Below are positions 52,487 to 60,491 of a stretch of DNA of 64,000 bases, piece after piece. The notes beneath the pieces are model-generated. The model had not been told where the DNA came from and made no database searches. It saw only the letters and a program-made list of their open reading frames with translations. The position numbers and the translations under genes are program-made. The stretch is taken from assembly GCA_943789455.1 (NCBI GenBank), contig CALSUE010000001.1, forward strand, positions 946,001 through 1,010,000, given 5' to 3'. Numbering within the stretch: position 1 is the stretch's first letter; every line of letters starts with the position of its first letter. The stretch is from an uncultured Flavobacteriaceae bacterium. Its GTDB lineage: Bacteria; Bacteroidota; Bacteroidia; Flavobacteriales; Flavobacteriaceae.

Positions 52487-53281
52487 TTAAATTAAATAAT
52501 GGATGTACAAATATACGAAGGGAGCCACAAACAACAAACTATCTAAACGATCTAATATTCCTCCGTGACCTGGCATAATATTACCACTATCTTTAGTGTT
52601 AGCTTGTCTTTTAAATTTTGACTCAACAAGGTCTCCTGCAGTTCCAAGAATAGCGGCTATTAATGAAATTACGATCAAGTTAGTCAAAGATAAAAAATCA
52701 CAAAAATATGAAAGAATAAAGGCTGTAATTAATGAAAATAAAACACCACCAAAAAAACCTTCAACTGTCTTTTTTGGAGATACACTTTCAAATAATTTCC
52801 TTTTTCCCAAGTTCTTACCAACAAAAAACGCAAAACTATCATTCACCCAGATAAGAATGATTAATGTTAAAATGACAGACTGCTCATACACTCCGTTCAC
52901 AAAAGGGAGAAGAATTAAGAAAGTAAATGAAAAAAGTAAATAACGAATACATATATCAAATTTCTGAATAGAATTTAAGGGATATTTCTTTCTTTTAAAT
53001 AGAAGGTTTAATAATAACTGAACAGATCCAGAAAGAGATAAAGCTAATAATAGTTTTATAAAAAATGGGTGAATTGGTATGTAAGGCAATAAAATTAAGC
53101 CAACAAAAAGCAAATAAATAACACTATTATTAAACTTTAATAATTTAAGAAACTCTCTTAAAGAAATTAAACCAAAAAAGGAGATAAGAATTATGTAAGA
53201 TTCTTTTGAATACATTATGGCAGTAATAAAAAGTACTGCATAAATAAATCCTGAGGTAGCTCTTCTAAGAAGGTTGGTCAT
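52487..53281 (-). CDS. cdsA: Phosphatidate cytidylyltransferase
   Basis: Integral membrane enzyme making CDP-diacylglycerol, precursor of phosphatidylserine and cardiolipin. The 264 residues have many transmembrane helices and the family's C-terminal signature KRQANTKDSGNIMPGHGGILDRLDSLLF, with the metal-binding Asp residues in DRLDS; the KKTVEGFFGGV motif is also clear. It starts one base after the LUD gene. It supplies psd's pathway directly, explaining the operon. Confidence 0.94.
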   Translation of the reverse strand: MTNLLRRATSGFIYAVLFITAIMYSKESYIILISFFGLISLREFLKLLKFNNSVIYLLFVGLILLPYIPIHPFFIKLLLALSLSGSVQLLLNLLFKRKKYPLNSIQKFDICIRYLLFSFTFLILLPFVNGVYEQSVILTLIILIWVNDSFAFFVGKNLGKRKLFESVSPKKTVEGFFGGVLFSLITAFILSYFCDFLSLTNLIVISLIAAILGTAGDLVESKFKRQANTKDSGNIMPGHGGILDRLDSLLFVAPFVYLYIHYLI

Positions 53282-53282
53282 A

Positions 53283-53873
53283 TTATAAATCTTCTAAAAG
53301 CAGCAAATATAGGTTTTTGGAGTTATTATTACCATAATTTAAAAAATTATCGTCATCAGTATTTAAACTGTATTTTTTCACTGCACTAATATTGGTTGGT
53401 ATACTCCCATCTTTACAATTGGTTTTAATCCCTGTTAAACCTTCACCAGTATCTTTTACAAACTGACTAGTTCTTGCAAATACAATAAAATCGCTTGATA
53501 AAGTTGCAAGTTTATGAGTACTCAACTGGTTAGATGAGAACAAAATATCTCCATTGTCAGAGATTAAATGCTCACAAGAGGTGAAAAAGGGTTTTGAAGT
53601 ATCTACATCTTCTTGTAGGTTAACACTTGATTTTTTAAGGAAGTTTTTTAGGCTTTTATCAAAGCAAGTAATGATATCCCAATTGTTTTCAGAAATGATT
53701 TGATCTAAATTATTTATTACCTCTTTTTCAGAGACACAGTAAAGAAACTTACCTCCTTTGGAAATAAAATGATGAACAAATGCATCGTCCAAAGATAATT
53801 TAACCTTTGGTTTCTTATCAGTATTTTCAGCAATAGGGTCTTTACTTTTAAATAATTTTTTTAAAAAACTCAT
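53283..53873 (-). CDS. LUD domain (LutC-like) protein
   Basis: 196-residue cytoplasmic protein. An N-terminal basic stretch (SFLKKLFKSKDP) is followed by a domain with the LUD pattern: ISKGGKFLYCVSEKEVINNLDQII, a FFTSCEHLISDNGDILFSS segment and DFIVFARTSQFVKD. LutC takes part in lactate use in Bacillus, but the other Lut genes are absent, so a lactate role is not supported. The gene sits between ftsH and cdsA in an arrangement I associate with flavobacterial genomes. Confidence 0.65.
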   Translation of the reverse strand: MSFLKKLFKSKDPIAENTDKKPKVKLSLDDAFVHHFISKGGKFLYCVSEKEVINNLDQIISENNWDIITCFDKSLKNFLKKSSVNLQEDVDTSKPFFTSCEHLISDNGDILFSSNQLSTHKLATLSSDFIVFARTSQFVKDTGEGLTGIKTNCKDGSIPTNISAVKKYSLNTDDDNFLNYGNNNSKNLYLLLLEDL

Positions 53874-53887
53874 TTAAAAATTAATTT

Positions 53888-55882
53888 TTATTTTTCTTCT
53901 TTAGTATCTTTTATTTCTTCCTCTTCAACTGCTATTTTTGAGCTTTTTTCTTTTACTTCAAAAGCATCAGTAACTTCTTCTTCGAAAGGTCTTACTCCAA
54001 AAATCTTAATTAAATCATCTTTAAAGATAACTTCCTTTTCTAATAAAAGCTCAGCTAAAACAGTTAGCTTTTCTTTATTCTTGTCAAGAATATCAATGGC
54101 TCTTTGATACTGCAATTCTATCATTTTTGAAATTTCTTCATCAATCGTTTTTGCTGTATTTTCACTATATGGTTTCACAAAAGCGTCATTCCCTGAGGAA
54201 TCATAATAAGTTAAATTTCCAACTTTTTCATTCAAACCATAAACAGTTACCATTGCTCTCGCTTGTTTCGTAACTTTCTCAAGATCACTTAATGCTCCTG
54301 TTGAAATTTTATTGAAAATTATTTTCTCTGCAGCTCTCCCTCCCAGAGTAGCACACATTTCATCCAGCATTTGTTCTGTCTGCACGATCATCCTTTCCGC
54401 AGGAAGGTACCATGCGGCACCTAAACTTTGACCTCTTGGTACTATTGTTACTTTAACTAAAGGCGCGGCATGCTCTAACATCCAACTTACAGTAGCATGT
54501 CCAGCTTCATGAAAAGCTATTGTTTTTTTCTCCTTAGGAGTAATCACTTTATTTTTCTTTTCTAGACCACCAACTATTCTGTCTACTGCATCTAAAAAGT
54601 CTTGATGGTGAATTGATTTTTTATCTCCTCGTGCTGCAATCAATGCTGCTTCATTACACATGTTAGCAATGTCAGCACCAGAAAAACCAGGTGTTTGTTG
54701 AGCTAAAAATTCAATATTAACATCATCTGATAATTTCAAAGGTTTTATATGTACTTCGAAAATTTCTTTTCGTTCTTTAATGTCTGGTAAGTCTACGTAG
54801 ATTTGTCTATCAAAACGACCAGCTCTCATAAGAGCAGAATCTAAAACATCAGCTCTATTTGTTGCAGCTAATACAATAACATTAACGTCTGTACCAAAAC
54901 CGTCCATTTCAGTTAATAACTGGTTTAAAGTGTTTTCACGCTCATCATTACCTCCAGTCATACTATTTTTTCCACGAGCTCTACCAATTGCATCAATTTC
55001 ATCAATAAAAATTATTGAAGGTGATTTTTGTGCTGCCTGTTTGAATAGGTCTCGAACCCTAGAGGCTCCAACACCTACAAACATCTCAACAAAATCTGAT
55101 CCGGATAATGAGAAAAAAGGCACCTCAGCTTCACCTGCTACAGCCTTAGCCAATAATGTTTTACCTGTACCTGGAGGTCCTACTAATAGGGCTCCTTTTG
55201 GTATTTTTCCACCCAAAGCAGTGTATTTATCTGGGTTTTTTAAGAAATCTACAATTTCTTGTACTTCCTCTTTTGCCCCTTCTAAACCAGCAACATTTTC
55301 AAAAGTTGTTTTAACTTTAGTGTCTTTATCAAATAGTTTTGCTTTAGATTTTCCAATATTAAAAATTTGACCGCCACCGCCGCCAGCACCACCACCACCA
55401 GACATTCTTCTCATGAAGAAAATCCAAATGGCAATTAGTAATATGAAAGGTAAAAAACCAATAATAGATTCAAAAAAACTACCTCTAGAATCTGAGTCTA
55501 TGTCAAAATCAAGGTTTTTGGTTGATTTATATTGATTTAATTTGTTTTCAAAATTTTGCAAATCACCAAAATCATATTGAAATAATGGCGACCCTTTTCT
55601 GAACAAAGGAGAATTAGCTTGTTGCTTATACTTATCCTTTTTTTCAGCTTCTTTTTTTATGTATACCTCAGCTATATTTTTATTTATAATTAGGATTTTA
55701 TTTACATCATTAGATTCTAAAATTTTAAAAAATCTATTCGTTGAAATTTTTTTCGTAGAAAAAGAAGACTCATTTATAAAACTAACTCCTATTAGAACAA
55801 CAAAAATTGCACCGTAAATCCAATACATATTGAATTTAAATTTGGGTACATTAGGTGTTGAATTTTTATTTTTATCACTCAT
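53888..55882 (-). CDS. ftsH: ATP-dependent zinc metalloprotease FtsH
   Basis: Membrane-bound AAA+ protease of 664 residues. Two transmembrane helices (about 19-38 and 140-158) flank a periplasmic domain. The ATPase has Walker A GPPGTGKTLLAK, Walker B IIFIDEIDAIGRAR and an arginine-finger segment; the pore motif FVEMFVGVGASR is present. The protease has HEAGH (His ligands, about 454-458). The charged Glu/Lys-rich tail is typical. It is the second gene in the rsfS run; FtsH controls lipid A or phospholipid balance in some Gram-negatives, consistent with the cdsA and psd neighbours. Confidence 0.96.
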   Translation of the reverse strand: MSDKNKNSTPNVPKFKFNMYWIYGAIFVVLIGVSFINESSFSTKKISTNRFFKILESNDVNKILIINKNIAEVYIKKEAEKKDKYKQQANSPLFRKGSPLFQYDFGDLQNFENKLNQYKSTKNLDFDIDSDSRGSFFESIIGFLPFILLIAIWIFFMRRMSGGGGAGGGGGQIFNIGKSKAKLFDKDTKVKTTFENVAGLEGAKEEVQEIVDFLKNPDKYTALGGKIPKGALLVGPPGTGKTLLAKAVAGEAEVPFFSLSGSDFVEMFVGVGASRVRDLFKQAAQKSPSIIFIDEIDAIGRARGKNSMTGGNDERENTLNQLLTEMDGFGTDVNVIVLAATNRADVLDSALMRAGRFDRQIYVDLPDIKERKEIFEVHIKPLKLSDDVNIEFLAQQTPGFSGADIANMCNEAALIAARGDKKSIHHQDFLDAVDRIVGGLEKKNKVITPKEKKTIAFHEAGHATVSWMLEHAAPLVKVTIVPRGQSLGAAWYLPAERMIVQTEQMLDEMCATLGGRAAEKIIFNKISTGALSDLEKVTKQARAMVTVYGLNEKVGNLTYYDSSGNDAFVKPYSENTAKTIDEEISKMIELQYQRAIDILDKNKEKLTVLAELLLEKEVIFKDDLIKIFGVRPFEEEVTDAFEVKEKSSKIAVEEEEIKDTKEEK

Positions 55883-55892
55883 CTATTTTTTT

Positions 55893-56261
55893 TTAAACAG
55901 GATTGATTTCAGTTATTTTAGCATCTCCCCAAAGGCTTTCTATATCGTAAAATTCTCTTATATGCTTTTGAAAAACATGTACTACTACGTTAACGTAATC
56001 CATCAAAATCCATTCTGAATTATTTTGTCCCTCTACGTGCCAGGGTTTATCTTTTAGTTCTTTACTGACAAGCTTCTGAATGGAACCAGTAATTGCGTTT
56101 ACTTGAGTATTTGAAGTCCCTGAACAAATAATAAAATAATCACATACAGTGTTTTCTATTTCTCTTAAATCCAGTAATTGAATATCATCTCCCTTAACAT
56201 CATCAATACCCTTTATGATAACAGATATTAGCTCATCTGTGTTAACTGGTTTTTTTCCCAT
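55893..56261 (-). CDS. rsfS: Ribosome silencing factor RsfS
   Basis: Cytoplasmic protein of 122 residues (Iojap/RsfS family) that binds the large ribosomal subunit through uL14 and blocks joining in poor conditions. It shows the family motifs KGDDIQLLDLREIE, DYFIICSGTSNTQVNAI, WHVEGQNNSEWILMDYVNVVVHVF and REFYDIESLWGDA. It is the first gene of the seven-gene run with ftsH and the phospholipid genes. Confidence 0.95.
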   Translation of the reverse strand: MGKKPVNTDELISVIIKGIDDVKGDDIQLLDLREIENTVCDYFIICSGTSNTQVNAITGSIQKLVSKELKDKPWHVEGQNNSEWILMDYVNVVVHVFQKHIREFYDIESLWGDAKITEINPV

Positions 56262-56280
56262 TAATTTTTTTTATTTAATA

Positions 56281-56288
56281 CAAAGTTA
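56281..56288 (-). promoter_or_regulatory. -7 promoter element for the rsfS-ftsH operon
   Basis: TAACTTTG on the minus strand (TAnnTTTG) with a predicted start about 16 bases before the rsfS ATG, in the 84-base divergent gap to birA. No clear -33 TTTG. Confidence 0.4.
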
Positions 56289-56345
56289 TTATTTTTTTGC
56301 GAGTATATTGCGAAGTAATTAATTAGTTTACACTTTCTTTAACAC

Positions 56346-57086
56346 TTGAGAATAATCAAAATTAATGCCACCAACTCTACCAATTCTTTTTTAAAAGAAT
56401 TGGCTCAAAATTCTTCACTAGATGAAGTTACTGTTGCTGTGACTAACAATCAAACTTCTGGTCGTGGTCAAATGAATAATTCTTGGGTTTCAGAACCTTA
56501 TAAAAACCTAACATTCAGCCTATTCACCCCTTTAAAAAAAATTAAAATTGAACATCAAGCATATCTAAACTTTGCTGTTTCATTAGCAATTTATGATACA
56601 CTTTTGGAATATAATGTACCTAATTTATACATTAAGTGGCCAAACGACATTATGTCAGATAAAAAGAAGATTTGTGGAATTCTTATAGAAACTACATTCT
56701 CTCATTCACGAATTAAGAATACCATTGTTGGAATTGGATTAAATGTTAATCAAGAAAACTTTCATAAAAGTCTAATTAACGCTAGCTCTTTAAAAATCAT
56801 TTTAAAAAAAAATATAGAGCTTGAAACGTTAATGAATAAAATTATAGATCATATTAATTTAAAAATTTCTTGTATTGAATTAGGAAATTTTAATCAAATC
56901 TACAATAGGTATCATCAAGCTTTATATAAAAAAGGAATTCCAACTACATTTTTGAATCAGAAAACTAACCAGTTATTTATGGGTATAATTAACGGAGTGT
57001 CAACTAAAGGAAATTTACAAATACAACTTGAAGATAATAGTATATGTGAATTTGGACTGAAGGAAATTTCTTTTGCTAAAGTTTAG
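56346..57086 (+). CDS. birA: Biotin-[acetyl-CoA-carboxylase] ligase
   Basis: Attaches biotin to carboxylase carrier proteins. The 246-residue enzyme has no N-terminal DNA-binding domain, so it is the monofunctional class without repressor activity. The ATP/biotin loop is GRGQMNNSWVS (about 39-49), followed by the LYIKWPNDIM and KICGILIET motifs and a C-terminal domain. It starts with TTG, matching the family N-terminus. Its last 11 bases overlap the end of the convergent SRPBCC gene. Confidence 0.93.
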   Translation: MRIIKINATNSTNSFLKELAQNSSLDEVTVAVTNNQTSGRGQMNNSWVSEPYKNLTFSLFTPLKKIKIEHQAYLNFAVSLAIYDTLLEYNVPNLYIKWPNDIMSDKKKICGILIETTFSHSRIKNTIVGIGLNVNQENFHKSLINASSLKIILKKNIELETLMNKIIDHINLKISCIELGNFNQIYNRYHQALYKKGIPTTFLNQKTNQLFMGIINGVSTKGNLQIQLEDNSICEFGLKEISFAKV

Positions 57087-57465
57087 CAATATTTTCAGTA
57101 AGCGTATCTATAAAGTTAGTCAATGGTTTTTTTACCATCATTGCCATCATTGGATTAAAGTCTCCATCAAATTGCAATTGAACCTCACTAGAACTATCAG
57201 AAACCGAAAGTATATTAGCTTCCAATGTAAAGGATAATTTACTACTAGCTGCTCCTAAACTTACCTTAGAATATTCTACACTATTTCCAAGAACGAGTCT
57301 TATTTCTGGCATTCCTTTTAATCCAAATAAAAATGAGTCACCCTCTACTTCAAATTTTTCAGTACTTGTAGGCATGAGCAATTCAAAATTCTCTAGAGTC
57401 ATAAAGAAATTATAAGCTTCTTTTGAAGATTTTGCTATCAATACTTTTTTACCTTCTATGTTCAT
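57076..57465 (-). CDS. SRPBCC-family protein
   Basis: 129-residue protein with a START/SRPBCC-like helix-grip pattern: KSSKEAYNFFMTLENFELLMPTST at the start, a beta-sheet middle and a final long helix (MMVKKPLTNFIDTLTENIA). These proteins bind hydrophobic ligands in a pocket, but no ligand or role is known here. It is co-transcribed with pyrE, six bases downstream, and converges with birA with an 11-base overlap. Confidence 0.7.
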   Translation of the reverse strand: MNIEGKKVLIAKSSKEAYNFFMTLENFELLMPTSTEKFEVEGDSFLFGLKGMPEIRLVLGNSVEYSKVSLGAASSKLSFTLEANILSVSDSSSEVQLQFDGDFNPMMAMMVKKPLTNFIDTLTENIAKL

Positions 57466-57471
57466 TTTTTT

Positions 57472-58113
57472 TTATGATTTCCAATTTTCGGGATCTTGTC
57501 TCCATTCAGACAATGCCTCTAACTCTTTTTCAGTGATATATTTACTATCCATTGCTTGTTCCAACAGATACTTATAATTACTCAGGGTAGTAAGGGAAAC
57601 ATTACTATTTTTAAAATTATCTGAGGCAATATCAAATCCATAAGAGAAGATAGCTACCATACCTTTCACAACAGCTCCTGCTTCTTTTAATGCTGATACA
57701 GCATTTAAACTACTTTTACCAGTACTGATTAAATCTTCAATAACAACAACATTTTGACCACTTTCTAAATGACCTTCTATTTGGTTTTTACGACCATGAC
57801 TTTTAGGCTCAGGTCTCACATAAATGAAGGGAACACCCAATTCTTGAGCCACCAATACACCTATGGCAATAGCGCCAGTAGCAACACCTGCTATAACATC
57901 AGGCTTACCATATTGGATCTCTACTATTTTAGAAATTTCTTCTTTGATAAACACACGAACAGAGGGATAAGATAACGTCACTCTATTATCACAATAAATT
58001 GGAGAATTCCAACCAGATGCCCATCTAAATGGATCTGACGGTCTCAACTTAATAGCTTTAACTTTAAGTAAAACTTCTGCTGTTTTTTTTGCTGTATCTT
58101 TGTTTAAAATCAT
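57472..58113 (-). CDS. pyrE: Orotate phosphoribosyltransferase
   Basis: Forms orotidine 5'-phosphate from orotate and PRPP. The 213-residue chain has the PRPP-binding motif VVVIEDLISTGKSSLNAV (about 119-136), the YVRPEPKSHGRKNQIEG catalytic loop (RPEPKSHG) and IAGVATGAIAIG. It complements pyrR-pyrB further left in the window; other pyrimidine genes are absent. It is read divergently from the NUDIX gene with only eight bases between start codons, and the promoter-like element for each lies within the other's start region. Confidence 0.95.
   Translation of the reverse strand: MILNKDTAKKTAEVLLKVKAIKLRPSDPFRWASGWNSPIYCDNRVTLSYPSVRVFIKEEISKIVEIQYGKPDVIAGVATGAIAIGVLVAQELGVPFIYVRPEPKSHGRKNQIEGHLESGQNVVVIEDLISTGKSSLNAVSALKEAGAVVKGMVAIFSYGFDIASDNFKNSNVSLTTLSNYKYLLEQAMDSKYITEKELEALSEWRQDPENWKS
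58095..58102 (+). promoter_or_regulatory. -7 promoter element for NUDIX gene, inside pyrE coding sequence
   Basis: TATCTTTG matches TAnnTTTG and lies within the first codons of the oppositely transcribed pyrE, about 20 bases before the NUDIX ATG at 58122. The predicted start near 58106 leaves a leader of about 16 bases. -33 TTTG is not clear. Confidence 0.4.
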
Positions 58114-58118
58114 GTAGG

Positions 58119-58126
58119 CAAATGTA
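58119..58126 (-). promoter_or_regulatory. -7 promoter element for pyrE, overlapping the NUDIX start codon
   Basis: On the minus strand TACATTTG matches TAnnTTTG. It includes the ATG (58122-58124) of the divergent NUDIX gene. Transcription from it would begin around 58115, about two bases from the pyrE ATG at 58113, so pyrE mRNA would be leaderless. No clear -33. Confidence 0.4.
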
Positions 58127-58724
58127 TAAAGTTTTTATTAATGAAAGACCTATTATCTTAATAGATTCCTCTTTTGAAGAAAGTGATTTAAATATTCTAC
58201 AGTATAAAAATATTACCATTTCAGAAATTATCCATAAACTTAAAGGCGGAAGAGTCAAGGGCTTTATCTTACTCTGTGAAGACCTTGAAGAATGTTGGAC
58301 AGATTTTAAGAGTAATTTTAATTTAATTACTGCTGCTGGTGGCTTAGTACTTAATTCAAGAAAAGAATTTTTATTCATTTTTAGGGGTGGTAAATGGGAT
58401 TTACCAAAAGGAAGAATTGAAAAAGGAGAACAAATTAAAGAAACAGCTCTTAGAGAAGTTGAAGAAGAGTGTGGGGTTTCTAAACTAACCTTAGATAAAT
58501 TTTTAATTACTACTTACCATATTTTCTACCACAAGAATCAAAACAATTTAAAGGAAACGCATTGGTATGAAATGGAAACACAAAGTGATGGAGTGTTAAT
58601 TCCTCAACTTGAAGAAGGAATAACTATTGCAATATTTAAAAATAAAAAAGAGACATTAAAAGCACTAGAGAATAGTTATCAAAATATTCATTTGGTTTTC
58701 AAAAAGCATTATCAAGAGCACTAA
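58122..58724 (+). CDS. NUDIX hydrolase
   Basis: 200-residue enzyme that hydrolyses a nucleoside diphosphate linked to another group. The Nudix box is complete: GRIEKGEQIKETALREVEEECGV (G...E...REVEEEC, about residues 103-125). An N-terminal region of about 75 residues precedes it. The substrate cannot be told from the box. The upstream frame is open to 58089 but that would run into pyrE; the ATG at 58122 is preferred. It is divergent from pyrE with an eight-base gap. Confidence 0.88.
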   Translation: MYKVFINERPIILIDSSFEESDLNILQYKNITISEIIHKLKGGRVKGFILLCEDLEECWTDFKSNFNLITAAGGLVLNSRKEFLFIFRGGKWDLPKGRIEKGEQIKETALREVEEECGVSKLTLDKFLITTYHIFYHKNQNNLKETHWYEMETQSDGVLIPQLEEGITIAIFKNKKETLKALENSYQNIHLVFKKHYQEH

Positions 58725-58787
58725 AATAGATCTTTTTTGATACCATAATTTCGTAAAATCACGCTATGTGCGTTCCATTTATTCTTC

Positions 58788-58795
58788 TATCTTTG
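58788..58795 (+). promoter_or_regulatory. -7 promoter element for the SulP gene
   Basis: TATCTTTG (TAnnTTTG) is about 30 bases before the SulP ATG at 58825. A weak -33 candidate is not convincing. The gap from NUDIX to here has nothing else notable. Confidence 0.4.
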
Positions 58796-58824
58796 CCGAC
58801 TTCTAAAAAACTGAACTAAAAAAT

Positions 58825-60453
58825 ATGAATGCTTTCGTTAGAAAAAGAGTAAAAAATATACAAAATGATGTTCTTTCAGGAATTACAGTAGCTTTGGCAC
58901 TTGTTCCAGAAGCAGTAGCTTTTGCTTTTGTTGCTGGTGTAGACCCTTTAGTTGGTTTATATGCAGCTTTTATGGTGGGCTTAATTACCGCTATTTTTGG
59001 AGGAAGACCTGGAATGATCTCTGGAGCCACAGGTGCATTAGCAGTTGTGATGGTAAGTTTGGTGAGTGAAGGGAATGCCATGGGAACACCAAGTGAAAAC
59101 CTAGGCCTTTACTATCTTTTTCTGACTGTAATTTTAATGGGTCTCATTCAAATACTAGCTGGAGTTTTTAAACTCGGTAAATTTGTTCGTTTAATTCCAC
59201 ATCCAGTGATGATGGGATTTGTAAACGGATTGGCTATTGTTATTTTCTTATCACAACTGGGTATGTTTAAAACAACTGTAGGCGGCGAAAAAGTTTGGTT
59301 AGAAGGTGAAAACTTATATATGATGATTGGCCTGGTTGGATTAACCATGTTCATTATGTGGGGCTTACCAAAGTTAAAGGCTACAAAAAAATTACCTGAA
59401 GCATTAATTGCAATTTTAGTTGTAGCTGGAATTGTTATATTTTCAAATTTAGACGTTGCAACTGTTGGTTCTTTTATTAGAGATGGTGGTGGAGAAGGTT
59501 TAAAAGGAGGGTTTCCGGTTCCAGTATTAGATACTTTCTCTAAAATTCCAATGAATTTAGATACGTTTTGGTTTATTCTTCCTTATGCGGGAATACTTGC
59601 AGCTATTGGATTAATAGAGTCTCTAATGACTCTTAATTTAGTAGATGACTTAACAGAAACACGAGGAAATTCTAATCGTGAATGTATCGCTCAAGGTAGT
59701 GCTAATGTTGTTACAGGATTTTTTGGTGGTATGGGAGGTTGTGCAATGATTGGACAATCTATTATTAATATCAAAGGAGGTGGTAGAGGCCGTTTGTCTG
59801 GAATTACCGCAGCAGTAATGCTGTTGATTTTTATACTTTTTGCATCTTCCTACATAGAACAAGTGCCTATTGCGGCCTTAGTTGGAGTAATGTTTATGGT
59901 AGTTATTGGAACTTTTGCTTGGTCTAGTTTTAGAATTATGAATAAGATTCCTGTTGCAGACCTTATTGTATTAATTTTAGTTTCTGGACTAACTGTTATT
60001 TTTGACCTAGCCATTGCTGTTATTGCAGGAGTAATTGTTAGTGCTTTAGTTTTCTCTTGGGAAAATGCTAGGCGAATTAGAGCAAGAAAACGAATCAGAG
60101 AAGATGGTACTAAAGTATATGAAATATGGGGCCCATTATTCTTTGGAAGTATTTCAGCTTTTAATGAAAAATTTGATGTCAAAAATGATCCAAACTCAGT
60201 AGAGATTGATTTTGTTGAATCTAGAGTTTCTGACCACTCAGCTTTGGAAGCTATTTTTGTATTGGTTGAAAAATATCAAAATGCTGGAAAAAAAATCAAA
60301 TTAAAACACCTTAGTGCAGATTGTAAAATACTATTGTATAAAGCTAGCCCAATTTTTCATCAAATAATTGAGGAAGATATTGACGATCCTAGATATCACC
60401 TAGTTGCAAATCCAGAAAAATTTCCAAAATCACTGTCTGAATATAAATTTTAA
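58825..60453 (+). CDS. SulP-family anion transporter with STAS domain
   Basis: Inner-membrane transporter of 542 residues. About 12-14 membrane segments (residues 12 to about 415) have the SulP hallmarks: the N-terminal LSGITVALALVPEAVAFAFVAGVDPLVGLYAAF, ISGATGALAVVMVSLV (short Gly-rich helix ends facing in the core) and ANVVTGFFGGMGGCAMIGQS. A cytoplasmic STAS domain follows (about 425-525, IWGPLFFGSISAFNEKF). SulP proteins carry sulfate, bicarbonate or other anions; substrate is unassigned. Convergent with iorB, with no hairpin terminator in the 38-base gap. Confidence 0.93.
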   Translation: MNAFVRKRVKNIQNDVLSGITVALALVPEAVAFAFVAGVDPLVGLYAAFMVGLITAIFGGRPGMISGATGALAVVMVSLVSEGNAMGTPSENLGLYYLFLTVILMGLIQILAGVFKLGKFVRLIPHPVMMGFVNGLAIVIFLSQLGMFKTTVGGEKVWLEGENLYMMIGLVGLTMFIMWGLPKLKATKKLPEALIAILVVAGIVIFSNLDVATVGSFIRDGGGEGLKGGFPVPVLDTFSKIPMNLDTFWFILPYAGILAAIGLIESLMTLNLVDDLTETRGNSNRECIAQGSANVVTGFFGGMGGCAMIGQSIINIKGGGRGRLSGITAAVMLLIFILFASSYIEQVPIAALVGVMFMVVIGTFAWSSFRIMNKIPVADLIVLILVSGLTVIFDLAIAVIAGVIVSALVFSWENARRIRARKRIREDGTKVYEIWGPLFFGSISAFNEKFDVKNDPNSVEIDFVESRVSDHSALEAIFVLVEKYQNAGKKIKLKHLSADCKILLYKASPIFHQIIEEDIDDPRYHLVANPEKFPKSLSEYKF

Positions 60454-60491
60454 GAAGTAAACTTATAACATCTATTTTTCAAAATAGCGTA

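Noticed and set aside
57076..57086. Eleven-base overlap of convergent birA and SRPBCC genes as a sign of misannotation
   Set aside because: Both frames are full-length with intact family patterns, and small tail-to-tail overlaps are common in compact genomes.
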